Positions 1-15,100 of a stretch of DNA of 64,000 bases are shown here, piece after piece; position 1 is the stretch's first letter, and the number at the start of each line of letters is the position of its first letter. Position numbers and translations under genes: made by a program. Source of the stretch: Trichinella spiralis (taxonomy: Eukaryota; Nematoda; Enoplea; Trichinellida; Trichinellidae); contig CM012954.1 of the NCBI GenBank assembly GCA_000181795.3, forward strand, positions 656,962 through 720,961. Direction: 5' to 3'. The notes beneath the pieces are model-generated. The model searched no databases. It worked only from the letters and a program-made list of their open reading frames with translations, and had not been told where the DNA came from.

Positions 1-110
1 GTCTTTTACCATCTTTCCCAGTAAACGACGGAAAATTGGGTATGGAAAATTGTTTGTTACTTTCACATTAATGGAAACGGTAACGCATACTTTGTAGCAG
101 TTGATAATGG

Positions 111-2031
111 AGCTGGAGTAGCTGTTTCTGGCATTCCACAGAATATGCCTGCTGTTAGGAATGATCAAATTCAAGTGGATGCCCAATTACAATGGCAGCA
201 ACTGGTCGCGGAGCATGAGGCGAAGAAACAAATGCAGCAAGGAATCAGCACGACATCGACAATTTGCCGGAATGCTACTCCACCCACAGTTGCTGCGTAA
301 ATTGAAACTTTTCTTTTATTTATGTAATTTTTAGAAAATTACTTTATGCGTTTGTTTTTAGACCTGGCACGAGAATGATGGTTCAAGGGAAACCGGCAAT
401 GATGGTTCCTCCTGTAGCACCGCCTAGGAATTCCCAACGTACTCCCACTCCACGCCTGCAGCATCCTCCTAGGCATAATTCTCAATCGGCTCCGCAAGAG
501 AATTTCTCCGAATGCAGTTCTGTGGCTAATTTTCAAGTACCTCCTGGACAAGGACAACCGTATCCACCTGGATATGACGTGAACATGCAAGCAATGCCGC
601 CGTTTTCTCCCGTGCAAGGCAAAGGAATGGGTCCAAGATTTGTCGGTGGTAATGGATTTTGCGGTGACGCTGGAGTCATGATGGTTGTTGGAAATCGAAT
701 GCAAGCACCGAACGTACGACCGTTCCAAGGCGGACCGAATGTATTGCCTCCAGAAATGTGTGATCCATCGGTTTATGGCATGATGCCACCAACTCTACCG
801 GATGAAAGGTTTTTAGTTCTTTTTTTGAGCTTTCGTATAAAATTTTGTTGTAACAAAAATATTGTTTCAGTTTCTGCGATGGAATGTATGTACGCAACAA
901 TTTTGTTCAATGTCCACAGCAGCCAGTTGGCGGTAATTTCGAAATGAATGCTTATCGTCAACCCGTCGGTGGTAACAAAATGCCCAATGTTAGCCCAGTG
1001 TTGCATCCACCACCAGTGGATGTGATGAACGGTGGTGGTGGACCAAGGCCTACTTATGTGGCATCTGGATTTGATTTTGAAATGCAGTCGGCATCAGCAA
1101 ATCAATGTCAGCCATCATCCATCCCAATGGTTAATAACACTTTTGTCAACGCTACAATGTCCATTCAACAAGTGAACATACAAAATGTATCGCCTTATTC
1201 GCCTGGTATAATCAGCATCCAAGGTCGCCCGGTTCAACCTAACAATTGTATGAAAAAAGAATTTTTTATTCCATCAGCATTATTTTTCATTGGAAATTAA
1301 TTTTAGCTTTTTCATCGGGACCCAGATATTTCCATCAGCAGCAAAGACCTGGTCCGGCGCAGTCACCGTATGGGAAACCGGCAGTGAGACCTGCCGGAAT
1401 GATGCCTGTTCAAAGCGGCTGTTTTCCGGTCGAGTCGAACACCGCCAGTTTTTTTTCAGATTTTGCTGAACCGCTTACAAATCTTGATTCGAAAGTGCCC
1501 AGTCAGAAGTTGCAGTACTTTCCCGATCCCATTCAACAGCAGCAGCAACAGCCAACTCCACCTCCACCACCATCACAACCGCATAATTTTCCATCGGTGC
1601 CATTAGTCGACAGCTCTGCTATACAGGTAATTAATTATTGAACTGATGGAAAATTTCAACTGTATTGTTTTTGAAAACTTTTTTTAATTAATTTCATTTT
1701 CATTTAGTATTCTGTAAATTCGAATCAACAACAACCACCATACGTATGTCAGCCAGGCAATGTCATCGCGGCAGGATATCCTCCTCAAGGTTACAGTGCC
1801 ACAGCTCAGCAAACATCTCAACCGGCAGTTGGACCGCAGCCGATTAACATGAATTCAACGACGAGAATGATGCATCCAGCTGGACCTAGGATGATGTCTT
1901 CTCAGTTTGTTCCTTCTCCCGGTTCTGCTGCTAGTGGTATGCGTGAAAATGCATATCAAATTCAGTTTCAGAATTTCCAACAGCAACTATACGCGACGAG
2001 TGTACGCCGACCTGAGTCGAATTCTGCATAG
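111..2031 (+). CDS. Pro/Gln/Met-rich low-complexity protein, 3' part of gene
   Basis: This is the 3' end of a gene that begins before the window. Visible exons are about 111-296, 362-808, 871-1248, 1305-1626 and 1708-2031, joined in frame at GT..AG boundaries and ending in TAG at 2029. The encoded region (roughly 550 residues) is rich in Pro, Gln, Met, Gly and Asn, with a short charged helix-like stretch in the first exon (QLVAEHEAKKQMQQ) and a QQQQQQPTPPPPP tract near 1540. There are no membrane segments and no catalytic motif. Composition suggests a nuclear scaffold or transcription co-activator. A BCL9/Legless-type protein crossed my mind, but I could not confirm a diagnostic HD motif, so no family is assigned. 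An AATAAA-like signal lies near 2647, about 600 bp downstream. Confidence 0.7.
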
Positions 2032-3754
2032 AAAAAAGTAATTATAATTCTCGTGTCCCTGTGTGTGTGTGTTTGTATGTGCATTGCTGTGTGTGTGTGT
2101 GTGTGTGTGATTGTTTTATTTTTCATTTGTTGTTTGTTGTATTGTTTTTGCTGTCGTGATTTTTATTAATTTAATTCTGTTTGCATTTGTTTTACTATCA
2201 TGGTTTGCTTCGTTTTATTGTTCGTTTGACGTAATCCATCGGAACTGTTGTTTTATTCACTCTTTTCATAGGCGTCCGGTGTACAATGTGCCAATCACTT
2301 TTTTTTATCATTGGCCACTTTTGTCCGGCTATCCAAGCAAGCTTTTCTTATATTTGCATCGTTTTCACGCCCATGCCTTCCTGCCTATATTCCTCTACTT
2401 TAAAAAGACGTTTACGTGTCAGCTTTTTTACGTGTATTTTTTTCTCTATATTATTATGATAAACATTTTCCGCAAGCTCGCAAAATGGTCAATTAGAAAA
2501 AATTGTTATTGCATTCTGCTTGCACCGGACGTTTTTATGCTTCATTTTTATCAGCTGCGTGTGTGTTTGTTCGTTCGTTTATTTGTTTGTTTGTTTATAT
2601 TAGGAAAATATTTTATAGACAGCATTTTTCTTTTGCTTGAAATGAAATAAAATTTTTACAAATGATGTCAGTTATTTTTAAATAATGAAGAGATATTGAA
2701 GAAAAGCGTATGGGTAATTTGATAAATGGGTAAAAGAGGAAAGTATTGAAAAATACCAAAAAAAAAGTTTGAATATTTATTTTTGAAATACCATACTGTA
2801 GAAAGGAATTGTTGCGCAAAGTTTTAAAAACATACTGTAGGTTTGAATTAATTTATAAGTACAAATTCTGAGATGGCATCAATTATTTTTTATTAAATTA
2901 CTCTGAAGAGTATTGGTTAAAGTTTTCGTTATTGTTTGCCTTATTTTTCAATCTAGTGAGCAACAGCCTTTGTGATGTTTGCTTTTGAAGAAGTTTACCA
3001 GTCAGAAGTTGACAGTAGTATTTTCAAATAGATAATGTTTTGTTGTTTGTGGTAGTAAAATTTGAAATTTGAACAAAATTCAATTGTCAACGCGAAGTGA
3101 TATAAAACGCAGAGTAATTTTGTAAGAAAACAAATCCAAAAGTTGAATGTTGCGTTTACTGTAATAAATCATAAACTTAAAAAAAACAACAACTGAACTT
3201 CACAATGCATATCAATGGAAGAAGACGGTGATTTTCAGGTCAAAACTGCAGCGCCGCCTGCAGTATCATCAATCGTACTGTTTGTGTTGATCAAAGCTGG
3301 ATGCTAGTGATAAGAGCGCGTACGTCGTGGTATTATTTATACACACAGACGCAGACGCACGCACACACAACCACAAGCACAAGCACAGGCAGAAAGAATA
3401 GAACGAAAGAAGAAGAGAGTGGAGAAAGCAGGAAGAAATTTTCAAATGCTTATTTGTGATATGACGCTGTTAGTTGTTGGTTAATTGAATTTAAATTTCC
3501 ATTTTCAGCCTTCACATCTTTATGATTTTAAACTATAAATAAACGATTTAATTGTCGAGAAGCAAAAAAAATATAAATTGAAAAGTCAATGAGAGAAAAA
3601 ATTCTAACGATATTTTTCATATAGTCAACTATTGGTCGAAAGGTTTTAAAAACCAAAAAAAATTAACCACAACACGCCCACGCAATTTTGGCCAATTGTG
3701 TGAAAAGAGCGAAGGTGAAGTGGGAAAAAGAGAGACGAACATTTGAATTGTGCG
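2032..3754. other. Intergenic: 3' UTR of the first gene and promoter side of ITPR
   Basis: No convincing gene. It holds a TG microsatellite (about 2061-2109), T-rich probable 3' UTR, and a CA/GA-rich patch near 3340-3425 just before the receptor start. A 30-codon reading frame (MEEDGDFQ...) at 3215-3307 has no supporting homology. It could be an upstream ORF in the ITPR leader or chance. Confidence 0.5.
2061..2109. repeat. (TG)n microsatellite
   Basis: Interrupted TG dinucleotides just after the stop of the first gene. Confidence 0.85.
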
Positions 3755-6089
3755 ATGAGCGCCGTCGACGTGTTCAGCAGTACATTTTTGCATATTGGCG
3801 ACGAAGTGTCACTTTACGCCGAAGGAAGCGACGGAACCAACGGTTTTCTTTCGACACTTGGGTAAGCAAAGTGAATGCAAAATGATAAAAAACAAAAAAT
3901 ATATATATTTCATAATTTCATTTATTCATATATTTCAATAATCAAATTGTTGAATTGTGTGGTATTTTCTTTTTCATTTTTTGCTTTTAATCCGAATGAT
4001 GAACTCAGTGAAAATGATAATTAGGCATTTGTATCGAGCGCAGAGATTGAATCAATCTTCTTTTCTAGAACTAAACTGATTTCAGTTTCTATGTTTGTTT
4101 GTTTGTTTGTTTATTGTTTGCTAATTCTGTAAATAGCACACACACACACACACACACGAACATTATCTCAATCAAATCTTGTTGTACACTTTTTTCTCTT
4201 CTGCATCAGCATGAAATTCTTTCCGAAATTAAAATGCTCAATGTAATAGAAGAATAATGTTTACACATTTCTAATTGATGATGTTTTATCACTTCTCTTA
4301 TTCAAATTCGAAGGAAACATTGTTTGTGAATTCGATGCACATTTCTATGTGTATTTATTTATTCAATCGAATCAGTAAATCCCATTTGTAACCAAAGTTC
4401 CTGCTTCCAACGCACACCGTGGCGTAGCTGTTGCTGAACAACACTGACCAGTTTTGATTTGACCAATATGCAAATTTTTTAAACCTTTCCATTTCCGGGC
4501 AGTGAATTGTGTTGTCGTGGCAATAAAAATACCACCGTTGTTGCAAAGTTCCAATTTTAATAACGATTTGATTTTTTTCTTTCTTTTTTTAACGATCACT
4601 TGGTAATTAACAATCTCACAATCTAGGTGAACAACCGTTTTTACATTTCACATCAATGCACAGTAGCGTTTAAGAATTTTTCACAAAACCGTGTCACGAC
4701 ATGAAATTACATTTGTGTTAACATCTAGTAACTTTTCTTGATGAATGACCAACCAGAATATAAAAAATAAACATGTTTTTTTCTAAAATATGATTTCATT
4801 ATTGAAAAAAAATTGTTCTATTTTCACGCAGATATGAACTTGATTGTCATTAACTGTTTTTTTTTATTTCAAAATAAAAACTCGGATAATTTTCAATTTC
4901 AGCCTGGTCGATGATCGTTGCGTCGTACGACCAGCATTTGGAACGCCTGAAAATCCGCCGAAAAAATTCCGAGGTATTTTAATTTTTTTATTATTTTTAT
5001 TTCTGTTTTGTTGTGTCTGCTTTTTCAACTGTGCAATGCATCATCATCATCACGTTGGCAACTTGCTTATGTTTTCTTTCTTTTTCTTTTGGACAAAGCT
5101 TGAAAGCGTGCATCTTTGATAGATTTTATTTTTTTTGTGTTTTACACGTGTTCGTTTGGTGTTTCAATTGGCCGCTCAGCACAGATTCTTATCTATCTGA
5201 ACAATGCTGAACGAAATTCATACTTTTGTATTTCAAAAAAAATTTTTTTTCAGTCAAGTAATAACAACAATTTTATGATAATACTAATCAAGTTTATTTT
5301 CACTTTACGTGTGTAACAGTTTTTTCTTTTTATTATACCACAAAATACATTTTTCACCATTTGCGTGGGCGGAAAATTAAAAAAATACAGTATACTCAGA
5401 GTTTGCAATTTCCTATGGTAAAACTGCCCGTTGATCGTTTGAATTATTTTACAATTTGAATTTGAAAAATTTCTCAACTTGAAACAATATTTTTTGCATT
5501 TTATATTTATTTTTTCTTTTTGCGTGCCTGCAGATTGTATTTTCAAAATATGTCCCGTACGACGGTACGCTGCGCAAAAGCAGCTCTGGGCAGAAGAGCG
5601 AACCAGGCAGACAAACGGAATGAGCTCGATGACATTGGACATGATGATGCGTCTTAAGGTGGAGACAATTTATTCAGAAATTTAAATTACACTTCCAGCA
5701 AGTTTGTTCTATTCAAAATTAATACAGTTTAATTTCCGTGTTGAGGATGCTGCGGAAAAAGAACGAGAACAAAATCAGCTCGAATTTGAAAAAACGGTCG
5801 GTCAAATTGTCCAATACGGCACTACGTTGCAGGTGAGTGGAAATTTGAAATTTTGGTTCTCCTATATTTGACGGGAAAGTTGTACCTGAACCATCTCAGT
5901 TGCTTCATGTGAAGAGCAACAAATTTTTGACGGTCAATAAAAAAGAACCAGCCAGAGTGGATCGCAACGCGATGAAGGTGACGTTGGATGCGCAAGGCAA
6001 TGACGGGTCCTGGTTCACGGTTGAACCATTCTACAAGCTTCGTTCTTTGGGTGACAATGTGAGTAAAGAGGTTTCAATTATCACAACCA

Positions 6090-6127
<38 letters not shown>

Positions 6128-9100
6128 TATAGCTGTGCACAATTATAATTAATAATGCATTTGCAATTGTTTCGTTTTTTCAAATAGGTTGTTGCGGGAG
6201 ATAGAATTTGTTTGGTGCCTTATTACGTTGCTCAAATTCTTGGCAGTCAAAAACATCAATTGCACGTTAGCAGTTTGTCCTTAGCTGAGGACAGTGAAAG
6301 CAAGGAGGTGAGAAAATGTGTTATTTATTTTTTTGAAAAATAAGCAAAAAATATGTATTCTATAAAAAATCAACAGGTGAACTGTTTAAATGATCAAACA
6401 TGTTGGCAAGTGTTGCTATTTTTGGAATACAGAGAAAATTTGCCGGATGTTCTTAAAGGGGTAAAATATTTGAAATGACTTTTGTATTTGTGTGAATTTA
6501 TTATTTTTTCTTCAAAAGGGTGACGTCGTACGCCTTTTCCATGCTGAGCAACAAAAATTTTTGACTCAGGACTCCCGAAATGGTGTGCAAACTGTATTTT
6601 TAAGAGTAACAAAGCGGGACCAAGCCTTAGAAGCTACATCATCCAAAGCTCTTTGGGAAGTAGAAGTATGGAATTTGAAAAATTAATTTTTTTACACATA
6701 TATTATTATTGTAATATTTGTATTTCATTTGAGGTCATTCAGCAAGAACCACACAAAAGTGGTGCTGCGAAATGGAGCAGCACGTTCCGTTTTAAGCACT
6801 TAGCAACAGACATGTATTTAGCTGTTTTGGAAGTAATTGACAAAAAATAATTTTTTTTATTCTTTCCAAAGAGAGGTGGTATTTTAATAATGCAGTAAGT
6901 TGAAGATGAAAATTGCTTAAGGATGAACAGTCGAAGAAAAAACCATTTCCAATGAGCAAAGAATTTAAAAAAAAGTCCAGCAAGTCTTCCAGCATCGAAC
7001 CTACTTATAGTTTAGTATCGGTGATACCTGCATCTCCCAGGGATCCTGCTACGCTGTTTCAGCTTGATCCGACCACTTTAACAAAAATGGACGCATATAT
7101 TCCAAGGTATTTCATACTTTACTTTTTTTTACAAATTTTCACAAAATCGCATCGTAAATATTGTGCATATTACATTGATAGGCAATCGTACATTCGACTC
7201 AAGCATGTTCAAACGAAAAACTGGGTTCACAGTACTACTACAAGATGCGATCCAGAGAAAGGGGATGAAAGTGTTATGCTTAAAGTGAATGCAATTTTTC
7301 AAGCATTCCTTTATATATCCTGCTATACTAATAATGATGAATCACTTTCTAGCTGGGTTGCTCAAACTGGAAGGAGGACAAAGAAGCGTTTGCCATTTTG
7401 TCAGTGATGCCGGGAGAGGTTCGAGATTTGGATTTTGCCAACGACGCTTGCAAAGCGTTGGCTGATTTTTTGCAACGCATCAGACATGGTCTGAATGTCA
7501 TGAAAGAGAAAGGGTGACTTTTTCTTGTTGTTGCTTTTTTGCTATATTATTATTATTATTATTATTGATTCAATAATTTTTAGCATGATCATGGAATTAT
7601 TAGCAGAGTTGATTTATTTTGTGACCAATGCAAAAAATCACTTGGAAGATCCGCTGAAAATTAAACCCAACAAAGTGAATCGAAATCGGCAAAAGTTACT
7701 TCGAGAGCAGAAAGTGCTAGCACAAGTAAATTTACTTTTTGTCAATTTATTTATTTATTTGTTTGTTTATTTATTTATTTTGAGATTTTTGATTTGCTTC
7801 GAGCACCGTTTGAGTCTCGTAAAGATCAGCGACCTCTTTTTGAAAATCCTTCGGTGCTCAGTAAGCCGGGAAATGAATCCTTTAAACGAATGTTTCAACT
7901 GATGTATACTGTTTTGCGATTTTCCCAACAATCGTATCGTCGAAATCAAGTAATTTAATGTGTTCAAATGGTGCGCTTTGAAAACCAGTGAAATACTATT
8001 ATTGTTCAAGGTTTACATTGCTGAGCGATTTATTGATATTCAGCATCAGATTGGTCACGGTTTGATGGCGGAGGATACCATTACAGCTGTATTGCACGAC
8101 AATGCTAAACTTTTGGAAACTCATGTGGAAAAAACTCATATTGAAAAATTTATCGAACTGGTGCGTCAAAATCGAGAAGGACGGTACTGTTGCTTTCATT
8201 TTTACACTTATTGTTACTATTATTATTTTTTTTATTATTATTTATTTATTTATTTATTAGATTTTTGGATTATTTAACTTTGTTATGTGTTTGCAAGAAT
8301 GAAGCAAACAAGAAAATTCAAGAGCTGATTTGTCTATTAGTACTGAACGACGCCAATCGAGATATTCTTCTAGAAACAAGGTGAGTACAATAGTTTTAAT
8401 GAAAAGGAAAAAAGAAAGCTGCTTTTCAATAATTATTAATTTTTTTTCTTGTTTAGGATGTTCGGCGATCAGGTTAGCTGGCAACGTGAAAAGAAGAACC
8501 ACAATGAAACAGTTCAGTTTTGCTTATGTGTGTTTTTATTTGGATTTATTTTCAGGTTTTCATCGGTTGGCTCAACGATGAATCAGAAGAGTTGGAGAAA
8601 TTAGCATACGAAACGATGAATTCACCCGAAGCTGAACGTATAGTGAACTATTACAAGCATCAGTTGGATTTGTTTTCGCACATGTGCTTGGATCGGCAGT
8701 TTTTGGCCATCGACCCGCCAGCGAACAAACATCTACTAAATTTATCCCAAGAATTACCGATCAGTGTAATTTTGAGGTGAATGCATTTTTTAATTATTTC
8801 AATTATCAAAAGTTATTGTTTTCAATTGTTGTTTCAGATGCATGGTCAATGAGAGGTTGCCGTATGATTTGCGTGCCAATTTTGCTCGACTGATGCTGCA
8901 TTTGCATGTAATTACGGATTTGCAAGAAGTAATGCCAGTCCGATATGCACGTCTTTGGAAAGAAATACCAGAAACTGTATCAGTTGAAAAGTGAATTTCA
9001 TGTGCATATTTTTTTCTCCTTGTAATTTCTTTCAATACATTTCAGGTATACTAATGAAGAGATTTATTCATTCAATCAAAAGCAACGGCGTCTGTTTGCT

Positions 9101-12100
9101 CGCAGTCGTTTCACAGGTCTTCTCACGTACGTGGAAGAATATCTTCGCCACGTGAAAACGGCGAAATTTTCACACAAAGCTCAGAACGTATTCACATTAG
9201 AGGTTACTTCGATTACTTGTGTGTGCTCAACGTTATTATTATTCTTTCTTTTTTATCCATTCATTTCAGATTGTAAATTTGGCACATGCGTTGGTAAAAT
9301 TTGGTTTTTACAGCTTGCCTGAGTTGTTGGTCTTAGCGCAGGATTTGCTAGATATTTTGGACAACTGTAGTTTGGATATGGAAGGAGTTTCCAATGGCGC
9401 AGTAGTTGGTAATTGTTATCGGCGCAACATGCTGCATTTTTTGCTGAGAGGTGATTTATTATTTTGCGTTATCTCTTTTCCTCCTAGGAGCCGTTGTTCC
9501 CAATCGAACAGAAGAAAATATGAAAATGGAAGTGAGCAGTTTTATTGAAAGTGAGAAACAGCCCTCTGATCACGAAGATGGAAAAACGGTGAATTTGAAA
9601 ACAAAATTAACCATTGTTGAAATTTTGCAAGTAAGCTCATTTGAAAAATTAAAATATGTAAAATTATTACTATGTCTTTTTTTATAGTATGTGCTCAATG
9701 TTCGTTTGGATTATCGTATCACTTATTTGTTGTCGCTGATCAAGAAAGAATACGCATCCAGTGATACAGGCGATGTTGGTTTTTATGAAGGTACATTTGT
9801 ATAATATTTTTTGTACAATAATTTTTATTGTGATTTATTTTTATTAGATTTGGACGATTTGAAAATTACTCAGTTTGCTCATGAAGTGTTTTATTCGAAG
9901 TATGTTAGCAAATAAAAAAGTGTTGCTGTGATGTTGATTAATTGAATTGAAATTTGGTTCAGAAGTCATTGTGTGGAAGTGGACGTGGAAAAAGAAGATT
10001 TCAACTGTAGACTTGAACTGGGCAGAGAAAATGGCAAACAGTTGCTTCGTATTTTGCTTCAGCTAATGCTTTCTGATTATCCGCCGTTGATCAGCCTTGG
10101 TTTGAGCGTCTTTTATCAAAGCTTCAATCAAAGAAACGAACTTGTACAAGCACTGAAGCAGGTTTTGAATATTATTAATTTCATATCACATATGTTACAT
10201 ATATGTATTTGTTGATTTGAAATTTAGTTACAATTGTTGGTATCTCAGATGGATGTACAAAATTACCAACAGGTGCATCGGGATTTGCTGTTGATGAAGA
10301 ATCTGGTAGAAAAGAGTGAACTGTGGGTTTACAGTGCAAAGACTGGTTCACAGAAGAGATCGTTGTTTCCAATAACAAATGACAAGTTAATCACTGTTAT
10401 AATTAATAATTGTATTTTTATTTGTTGAAAGCTGAATATTTTCTTTTATTTTAGAAAAAGTACAGAAGATGAACCGTTACAACGTTATGATAATGATCTC
10501 GTAGAGCTGATCAATGTTGAAGAAGAGAAGAAAAATATGATGAAGCTTTTCAAAGAATTAAACTGCAAATATCCGATGAGCAGTGAGCATTGCAGAAAAT
10601 TGCTAAGCGACGTACTGTGTGCTTTGTGAAAAAAAGAAATATTTTCGTAATTTCTTAAAGTTATTAACATTACTTTTGTTTCTTTGTAGATTTTGAACAA
10701 CTGGGTGAAGCTTTGCTACGCAGATGAACGACGTCCGGATGGGAGAAATCAGCAATTATTGCGCAACATGCGCGTTTATGAAGTTGTGATTGAATTTTTA
10801 TCTATTCCTTTTGATAAGGTAGAAACAAGAAATTTGCATACATAATTTGATAAACTGATCAATTGTTTGCAGAAAATAGACTCTGAAATGCCAAAATTGT
10901 TCGATTTGGCGCATCAGTTTTTGTGCGGCTTTTGCAATGACAACGAGGAAAATCAGCGTCTGTTGCACCAACGCCTTTCGCTCAACACCGACGCAAGCAA
11001 GTGCGACTATCTTGCCATTGAAGAGGTGTTTTTTTATCATTTGTTATGATGAATTTATTAATTTTTATTTTTCTAATTTGATGCAATAGCCCAGGGATAT
11101 TGAAACGTTGTGCGCAATTTTCCGGGGAAATAGAGAACTCTGTGCCAATGTTAGTGATCAGTTGATTCAGCATGTGGTGCATTTGATCGAGTCTAAAGGT
11201 CGAAATGCAATTTTTCTCCAATTTTTGCAAACTTTGATTCCTGAAGAACGAACAATTTCTTTGACTCAAGAGAAAATTTCTCAAGTTGTACGTGCATTTT
11301 ACATTTTTACAAACGGCATGCAACTATATTATTATACGATGAACTAAAGTTTTTTTTTCAACTAATTTCAGATATCTACATCTTCAGAAGATGTATGTTT
11401 ATTTTATACCGATAGTGCTGGTTTTGAGGCGATGATGTCGTTGATGAAGCAGAGTGTGGATTTGTCGGACTTGTGCAATCCTCTGCGTTATCACATTGAA
11501 TTGGTTCGTCTGTTAGCTTTGTGCACTGTTGGCAAGAACGTGACCACTGAATTGCAATGCGCCTCGCACATTCCACTCGAGCACATCGTCCGGGTGATCA
11601 CTGATGAGCAGTGCTTTTATGAAATTAAGGAAGTTTATTTGCAATTTTTGCTCCATTGCTACATCGACACTGATGCCGACATGAAAGACATGTACTGTGA
11701 CGATTGCATGGCGCAAATTCTTGCCAACGTTTTAGACGACGTCGAGCAGGTGCTGCTGTTGCTTGTTTAATACTTATTTAAATTTCATGAAATTGATCGT
11801 TGTTTCAGCTCTACGAACGAGGACCGTCAATTAACGGCTCCGTGGAGCGTTACATTTGTCTGACTGTGACTAAATTGTTGATTTGTTTTTTCGAGCAACC
11901 CTGTGCTCAGTGTTTTTCAGATCCGAAGGTAAGCACCCGAAGCAGTATTTTGTTTTTGGAATATCTGCTTGATATATTTTGTAATATTTATTTATTGCTA
12001 TGCATGCACGCTTTTTATAGCATGAGAATGGAATTTTTGGACGTTTGCTTGAAGCTCTTGGTCGGTTGCAAAGCATTGACTGGCTTCGAAGGCAGAACGC

Positions 12101-15100
12101 TATTTACAAATCAAATTTAATAAACTGTGTGGAAACGATGTGCAAATTTGGTAATGGAAAAAAAGTTTAGCGATAATTTATTTATTTTCGTTTCCGTGTT
12201 TCTGTTGGATTGGAGCTCATGATCAACGACTAGCCGTCACAGTGGACATGATCATGCGCAAGGAAGGCAAGAGCAGCAAATGGACAAAGTTGAAAAAGGC
12301 AAAATATTTTGTCACCCAGGCAGCTCACATGACACGCAAAGGCCATGATTTCCACAATATTGTCGACTGCTTTCATGTACACTTTGCAAAATGGAATTTG
12401 TTTGCTTATTTATTATTTGATGTTCTTTGTTCAGGAGATTGTCTGTCGAATGGAAGATCTTTTCGGTCCCATGGCTCGTGCTGAAACTATGGTCGCAGTC
12501 GACGTACTCCACTATCCAGATTTGACATTTTACGATACGCAGTCTAATATGAAACGATACAGCGATGGTGAATTCGTGACCAAGTGAGTAATTTTTGATA
12601 TCGAAATGTATTCGAAGAAATTTTTATGAAAAATGCAAAGAAAAAAACCAACTTTTGCTGTTAAGGTTGATCAAGCACTGTCGTCTTTTGGCTTATGACA
12701 AGAACGAGCAGTTGTGCATTAAATTGTTGGACACGATCCGAAGTATGATTCCAGCAGAACAAGATTTAGACACATCGGTACGCATGAATTATACGATTCA
12801 ATAAATTGATAAATATATAAGTAGTGTCGTAATTATTCAGACGATGAATTCTCGAAAAGATCTGCTGTTGCAATATCTGGGCATACACGGACCAGGTAGA
12901 AGTGGCAAAGCGAAATCTTTCAAAGATGATGATCAGGAAAGATGGACGACAATGTTGAAAAAAATTTTACCCCAGAATATCACCAGCGTGCAGTGTTCAT
13001 TGAATGCTGCCGGTGCTAGCAAGCTTGTGATCGACTTGATTGTTCACTGTTCATCGGAGAATATTTTCATTGCCGCTGTCGAATTGGGCAAAACTCTTCT
13101 AGAAGGCGGCAATCGAGTTGTTCAGGTTCACGTTGAATTTTTATTTAATTTAAATTTAAATTTAATTTTTGTAGAATTCTTTTTTGGAATGTTTGACTAG
13201 CGGTGGCGTCGGTGAGAATTTTTTCCGTGTGTTCAATGAAAAAATGCAGCGAGCACAGAACAAGCTGCGCAGTTCGATTTTGAGTCGACGGGATCGAATC
13301 GGTGGTTCACGAATGACCAGTCGTAAAAGCAAGTTCAATAAGCAAAGCAAAAAATCACAGACAAAAAAAGCATATTGCAGTTTTATTGTATTTCATTTTA
13401 TTGATTCATTCATTCATTCATTGATCAGGTTCATTCATGAGCGGCAGCTCCCAAACATCTGCCGTTGGTCAAGCACACGATGAGGCGATTCGAAAAATTC
13501 AAGACCAACTTAAGCTGTGGTCAGATGACGACTGGGTGGGCGGAAGTGAATCCAGTGATATCAGAACCGAGCGATGTTGGCGTGAACAGGACAAAGTGGA
13601 TGCCGATTTTCTTCTTCCAGCCGAAGTGACCATCATGGAACCAATTTTGCGCCTACTGCAATTGCTTTGTGAAAATCACAATCCAGCTTTGCAAGTAAAA
13701 AATCATACCCGACTTTAACAGCTCATTGCTGTATGCCGTTTCAATTCTCGTTTATAGAATTTTCTACGTTGTCAAGAAAATCGTACAAATTACAACATGG
13801 TCACGGAAACGTTGATGTTTCTGGACACCATTTGCGGAAGCACTAGTGGCAGTTTGGGACTTTTGCACGAGATCAATGAGCACAACGTATCTCTCGTTAA
13901 CCAGGCGTTGATTTCGTTGACCGAATATTGTCAAGGTCCTTGTCATGAAAATCAGGTGATCAATAATCAGTCTGTTTAAAAATAAATTTTAATATAAAGT
14001 ATTGATTTTTCACTAAAAATAACACTCGACAACAGCAGTACTTTTATTTTTAGAATGCAATCGCCATGCATGAATCGAATGGTCTAGATATAATAATTTC
14101 GTTGGTGCTGAATGAAATAATGCCTTTAGCGGAGAAAAATATACAACTTGCTTTAGAAATTAAGGTTCTCGAACGGTTATTCATTTATTTTAATAAAAAA
14201 ATATTTTATCATTATCTATTATTTACAGAGCAACGCGTCGAAATTGCTTTTGGCAATTTTAGAATCGAGAAACGATTGCGATAACGCTGAGCGTATTTTG
14301 CGAAATATGGCTCGCATGGCAGGAGGAGCTGAACAGCTAGTAATATTATCAATTAACAATTATGAAGAACATTATATATTTTATCTGTTTATTGTACTTT
14401 GATTTTTCAATAGGTTAGCGCTATTACGGACGTGTTCAAATTGCCAGAAATATCTTTTAATCATTCTGGATATGCTGTAAGTAGAAGTATAGTGTCTTTT
14501 ACTGCCCAGCAACCACAACAACAAAAGTATGCAATTGTATGATTATTATGATAATTATAATTAATAGGAAAAGATTGCTTCGCAATTTGATACTCCAAAA
14601 ATTGTATTTGAAACGAAAACTGACATCAACGGCAATCCAGTAGAAGAAAATGATGGCTATTGTGAAGTATCGCCGTCAGAAGTTGGGCATAATATTTACA
14701 TTTTGGCCCATCAACTTTCCAAATATTATCCAAAGTTGAACAGCATGCTCAAGCCGAGCAATGCTCGCGACGAAATTTCACGCAGTGCGCTTCAATTTTA
14801 CACTGATCACACAGCACATATTGAGGTTTTGGTTTGGTTTCTCAATAAGACATATATATATACATTTGATTCGCATTTTCCACTTCTAGGTTGTTCGCAG
14901 TGACCGATCGTTGGAGTTGATCATTTTTCCAGTTCCCCATGTATGTAAATTTTTAACCGAAGAAACCAAAGAGAGGGTCTTTTTGAAAACTGAACGAGAT
15001 TTGCAAGGTTCGAAAGTTCCTGAATTTTTCGCCAACTTCGACACATTGTACAATGAAATTGTTTGGCAACAAAAATTGCGAGGTACAAAAACAACAAATC

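Noticed and set aside
2111-2650. Plus-strand frame of 179 codons after the first gene.
   Set aside because: Phe/Leu/Cys-rich composition of T-rich 3' UTR; no domain or splice support.
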